Of a DNA stretch of 30,671 nt, positions 29,401 to 30,671 are shown one piece after another; the first letter of the stretch is position 1, and each line of letters opens with the position of its first letter. This stretch comes from Amoebophrya sp. AT5.2 (lineage: Eukaryota; Sar; Dinophyceae; Syndiniales; Amoebophryaceae): contig RXOD01004045.1 of assembly GCA_005223375.1 (NCBI GenBank), forward strand, positions 1-30,671, read 5' to 3'. A program made the position numbers and the translations under genes. Below the pieces are notes generated by a model that did not search any database, was not told the origin of the DNA, and was given only the letters and a program-made list of their open reading frames with translations.

Positions 29401-30671
29401 CCGACCCCGTCCGCGTACCGGCGGGACGGCGGGCGGATCATCCAAACCGTTTTCCGCGACGTCGCGGTGTTTAAGGACCGGGAAGGGAAGATCCGGAAGC
29501 GAAAATCGATCGTGCGACCGAGGGGCAGCACGGTGGTGCTGGACAAAACGAGCGGGCGAGAGTACCTGGTGCGGGCCGTTGGCGGGGACGAAATCGCCTA
29601 CGTCACCGCGAAGGAGCCGGTGCACCTGCTCAAGGTCCTGGACCTCCACGTGAAGGAAACGTTTTTCCCGCACGGAAACGTGGTCGAGGACGGCAAGCCG
29701 GTCCTATTTTCGGAACAGCAGATGAGTACTTCTTCAGGACGAGGATCAACATCAGGTGCTGGAACAATATTAAGTGGCAAGGCTGATGATCCTCGAAGCC
29801 CGTCCAGTACGCGGAAGAGCGTGAATAAACTGCTGGCGCTGCCGAAACCCTTGCTTTCCGTTTCCGCCGCCCCGAGGAGCAGAATCGAACAAGTGATCGC
29901 GCGCGAGTGGCCGCGGCCGCACCAGCCGCGGTACAAGCCCCTGGACATGCCGATTCCGGAGGGCACCGCGTGGCGCGACGCGGAAACGGGCATGGTGCTG
30001 TTCCAGCCGAAGTTCCCCGAGAAAAAGCAGCTCACGAACGAAGAAATCGACGACTGGGCGGACGCCGTGATGCAGGTGCGGCGGTCGGTGATTGACAGAG
30101 ACAATCACGTCATGGCGAACTACGTAGGGACCTCGACGTCGGATAATTTGCGTGGCATCGCCGCGAGGACCGCCGGAGCGGACCGCGGTTTCGGCGGAGA
30201 AGACCGGGTGTTGGACGTGCACGTGAGCCGCGTGAAAAGCAGCCTCACGCAAATGCACGCGTCCGCGTATTTGGTTTCGGGCGGCGGCCAGGGGACGAGG
30301 AAGTCCGATCGCGCGCAAGCCATGCTGAAATACCGGCCCGTGATCATGAGTGCGGCGGCATCTGGTGGCGCAGAAAACGTGTTCGGAGATCTGCAGCTGC
30401 CGGCTCGAAAGATTCGCATCCCGTCCACCGCGTCACACAGTGGAGGGCCGCGCATACCGCACCCCGTAATCAACAGTGGAGGGCCGCGTATACCGCAACC
30501 CGTGGAGATCGCCGACGACTTGCTGCAGTTTTTCGAGCAGCTCACAGCCGAGCAACGCAAGTTGCTGCTCTGTCGCGTCCGCGGGCGCGCCCTCGTGCAC
30601 TACGAGAAGTTGAAGTCCAGGCCCTTCGTGCTGCAACTACTCGACCAGGACATTAAGGGGGGGATCAACCC
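8434..30671 (+). CDS. giant GYF-like, DG/GD-repeat protein: exon 2 (codons 1044-8455, continues beyond the window)
   Basis: From the acceptor at 8433 the frame starting at 8434 has no stop to the right edge: 7412 codons read line by line, with GC-rich codon choice throughout. With exon 1 the protein reaches at least 8455 residues and the 3' end is missing. The sequence alternates a recurring beta-rich module (listed copy by copy) with charged, probably helical, regions and Ser/Thr/Glu low-complexity linkers. It also holds smaller repeats: PTRN/SW motifs (10885-11358), ARARA basic motifs (19762-20847), a 26-residue tandem (26329-26532) and a 12-residue tandem (30439-30510). Acidic or Ser-rich stretches lie near 24024-24050 and 29047-29190, and a basic coiled-coil-like segment near 29235-29330. 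No enzyme motif, signal peptide or membrane helix was recognised. The family is unknown to me; a structural or scaffold role is only an inference from size and repeats. Confidence 0.85.
8740..8979 (+). repeat. DG/GD module copy with split closing strand
   Basis: DSWTGIVCETGVTAYVAPGERIFRYD gives the two strands and the GD-R position (PGERIFR). A 44-residue Ala/Ser/Gly/Arg linker precedes the closing strand GSLVFPYDYT at 8950-8979. Confidence 0.6.
9439..9600 (+). repeat. DG/GD module copy (degenerate)
   Basis: Opening CRQTDGTLFAVWDLG is typical. The GD-R element is replaced by EEQIVWYEG, followed by SPALVTKDGHRTPIL, which looks like a second opening strand and turn. Confidence 0.45.
9970..10080 (+). 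repeat. DG/GD module copy
   Basis: NSLVYVCARTGECALAK, then VGDWVYRR, then TDGATVVPRWI as closing strand. Compact, with a short linker between GD-R and the closing strand. Confidence 0.7.
10885..11358 (+). repeat. PT[RQ][NR]L-SW repeat array
   Basis: Six related copies of about 12-24 residues: RPSRQLSSYMRE, EPTRNLRSSSIR, EPTRNIYSWIGDVD, HPTRNLSSWLGG, RPTQRLSSWIGDVD and LPTQRLASWIRDVD. The first four run in series at 10885-11064 and the last two at 11254-11358. The pattern (basic N-cap, then a hydrophobic SW-I core and an acidic DVD end) suggests short amphipathic units, possibly peptide-binding or packing motifs. Confidence 0.75.
13099..13167 (+). repeat. partial DG/GD module copy
   Basis: VVVRGKISLRNGSLCLLRDSDEQ keeps the opening strand and NG turn; no GD-R element follows. 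Confidence 0.35.
13576..13731 (+). repeat. DG/GD module copy with VFPFEY closing strand
   Basis: AQDALDGRLLCVSPLG, then HAGQRVYRR at the GD-R position, a 13-residue linker, and closing strand GSVVFPFEYA. Confidence 0.75.
13837..13878 (+). repeat. 24-bp direct tandem (MKQKG twice)
   Basis: ATGAAGCAGAAAGG occurs at 13837 and again at 13861, encoding MKQKGRQD then MKQKGAKE in a basic linker. Confidence 0.8.
14143..14376 (+). repeat. two partial DG/GD modules in tandem
   Basis: First copy (14143-14232): FFVRQQNGSLVLVES ... VSGEDF. Second copy (14278-14376): EEQLILQTDGTAVTIAAVTG followed by VTVAMPSVVEVEV. Both keep opening strand and turn; the GD-R element is weak or absent. Confidence 0.45.
14491..14640 (+). 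repeat. DG/GD module copy (near consensus)
   Basis: DELVRLPNGGLVAVLRTG, then VFPGDWILRR, a 12-residue charged linker, and TAVVLPQWM as closing strand. Confidence 0.8.
15052..15345 (+). repeat. two DG/GD modules in tandem
   Basis: First (15052-15144): VLRQVADGTYILEDVKTG then VPLGNIVLN. Second (15223-15345): EILQQLDGSVVLVDSDG, LAAGTVLLKSASG, WYLEP. The GD-R element is GN-I or GT-V, without the Arg pair. Confidence 0.6.
16594..16728 (+). repeat. DG/GD module copy (near consensus) with VFPFAY closing strand
   Basis: ELVQRVGDGSLAVVTPSG, VVRENDYIFRN at the GD-R position, then TGEIVFPFAYE. One of the most compact full copies. Confidence 0.8.
16987..17160 (+). repeat. DG/GD double module
   Basis: QVLVRQSDGSILLLRKA, FPVAEMQLV, then SETDGKLLLVGIS ... 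EPVVLP. Two opening DG strands follow each other, with the closing VVLP but no GD-R element. Confidence 0.55.
17332..17538 (+). repeat. DG/GD module copy
   Basis: EELVQLADGSAMALAADG, LRVGDYVYVAQK, a Gly/Ala/Lys-rich linker, and KVPVIVPEFIR as closing strand. Confidence 0.75.
19462..19593 (+). repeat. partial DG/GD modules
   Basis: CVNLIVTPDGNVEEVTQPR, then IVRTSEGRFHFVSDGG and VVPISEERV. Two opening strands and turns, no GD-R element. Confidence 0.45.
19762..20847 (+). repeat. three dispersed copies of a basic ARARAR motif
   Basis: GDARARARAKM (19762-19794), SPGAGARDRARERM (20707-20748) and SPGGDARARARARM (20806-20847). Each is a Gly/Pro turn, alternating Ala-Arg and a terminal Met, followed by a Lys/Asn-rich stretch. 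They could be nucleic-acid or acidic-partner contacts. Confidence 0.75.
20491..20634 (+). repeat. DG/GD module copy with LFPPSY closing strand
   Basis: LLFDDKEGKFSIVAPDG, VKDGDSVFRE, a short acidic linker, and AEVLFPPSYC. Full copy. Confidence 0.8.
22096..22257 (+). repeat. DG/GD module copy
   Basis: NLVVYRDRLASLARLS, ELHFVSPKGEVAPAQ, HGDWIYRMP, then NNIVILPKQIRN. The turn is KG and the GD-R element is intact. Confidence 0.75.
24337..24456 (+). repeat. DG/GD module copy (degenerate)
   Basis: EPEILKIVNVEKHPDGHCSV, HEVSGKETVILRD, LVLRAGDDH. DG turn present, GD present without the Arg pair. Confidence 0.45.
24511..24681 (+). repeat. DG/GD module copy
   Basis: DFELLIVTPEGREHVCR, PGDTVMQRG, a 25-residue linker, and AKIVLPVAQVV as closing strand. 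Confidence 0.6.
25147..25251 (+). repeat. partial DG/GD module
   Basis: EAVFQQPNGTIISLHGELG, then TMLPVTEERLQLN. NG turn and LP element present, no GD-R. Confidence 0.45.
25627..25758 (+). repeat. DG/GD module copy (best consensus)
   Basis: QLVEKPDGTLVVVTTTG, ITIVDVGDTILRRSDG, HVVHPSDYT. All elements in order with the shortest linker; suitable as the seed for a profile. Confidence 0.85.
26329..26532 (+). repeat. 26/27-residue tandem repeat, 2.6 copies
   Basis: Units at 26329-26406, 26407-26487 and 26488-26532 share EVDS[ED]GLPVP[ED]FVEK followed by QE[ED]QRPD[DN]H. The last unit stops after FVEK. DNA identity is high, so the expansion looks recent. Confidence 0.95.
26581..27180 (+). repeat. 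three dispersed GGIM motifs
   Basis: EFGEGGIMLIH (26581-26613), DFGVGGIMVIS (26728-26760) and STGGIMKAN (ending 27180) recur within 600 nt, between Arg/Ala-rich helical segments. The first two are clearly related; the third shares only the core. Confidence 0.5.
27526..27735 (+). repeat. DG/GD module copy
   Basis: DMLVRNKHGAVVFVSAKTG, LAKDGDVFFRRR, a Gln/Thr/Arg linker, and GIIVPSTVFG. A degenerate copy precedes it (27391-27520, with KIDGRIAQIPLL). Confidence 0.7.
28141..28440 (+). repeat. two partial DG/GD modules
   Basis: First: ITDGTFSVIDYETGEEVHV near 28180-28236. Second (28345-28440): ELLIHRRDGSLAVAALDP then FEVVEL. No GD-R element in either. Confidence 0.4.
28669..28800 (+). repeat. 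DG/GD module copy (near consensus)
   Basis: GCTVVRTANDVLLITPDG, LKNGDSVFMRKA, VAVPAIQYP. The last full copy visible before the right edge. Confidence 0.8.
29047..29331 (+). other. acidic Ser/Glu stretch followed by basic coiled-coil-like segment
   Basis: About 50 residues are dominated by Glu, Asp and Ser (for example EESEHVSSEETEESEVE). A Lys/Arg/Glu/Gln-rich helix follows (LEKIQQQKARERERARRL). Opposite charges side by side suggest a self-contacting or spring-like linker; this is inference. Confidence 0.6.
30439..30510 (+). repeat. 36-bp direct tandem repeat, two copies
   Basis: SGGPRIPHPVIN (30439-30474) and SGGPRIPQPVEI (30475-30510), differing at few bases. A Pro/Gly/Arg-rich linker unit. 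Confidence 0.9.

Overview
The window carries two protein-coding genes on the + strand of a GC-rich microbial eukaryote, both cut by the window edges. Evidence for a eukaryote: a phase-0 spliceosomal intron (GTAAGT donor, CTAAC branch-like sites, TAG acceptor), an ABCG-type half transporter, GYF-like domains and long disordered linkers. No RNA gene, mobile-element gene or CRISPR array was seen. The lineage cannot be fixed from sequence alone. A protist with few introns and very long exons (for example an alveolate) is a guess, not a result.

Left part (1-3692): the 3' portion of an ABCG/White-type transporter. The Walker B/D-loop region sits at the left edge and is followed by a 563-codon in-frame disordered insertion. 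The reading frame then resumes exactly at the H-loop strand and continues through an ABC2-type membrane domain and a Cys-rich tail. A perfect 23-bp inverted repeat lies just inside the left border of the insertion.

Middle (3693-4866): an AT-richer spacer with 3' and 5' untranslated sequence, two strong hairpins and a candidate 5'UTR intron.

Right part (4867-30671): one giant gene. Exon 1 (1043 codons) encodes two GYF_2-like domains, a third probable one, and a proline-rich stretch. A 438-nt intron follows. It contains a back-to-back acceptor/donor (CAG|GTGAGT) that divides it into two halves of exactly 219 nt. Exon 2 then stays open in one frame for 22.2 kb to the right edge (7412 codons), so the protein has at least 8455 residues and no stop is reached. 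Most ORFs on the other frames and strand over this region are compositional shadows.

The giant protein is built around a degenerate beta-rich module that I do not recognise. It starts with a hydrophobic strand plus a DG/NG turn (like LVxxxDGSLxVV) and continues with a second turn and strand. It then has a GD-[WYST]-[VI]-[FYL]-R-R motif and, after a variable linker, a closing strand (VVFPxxY or similar). About twelve copies show the GD-R motif, and a similar number are partial. They are spread over the whole length and separated by charged helical or low-complexity linkers, which carry several smaller tandem repeats. This repeat architecture, in a single giant exon headed by proline-binding-type GYF-like domains, is the most novel candidate in the window. 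Its function is unknown.
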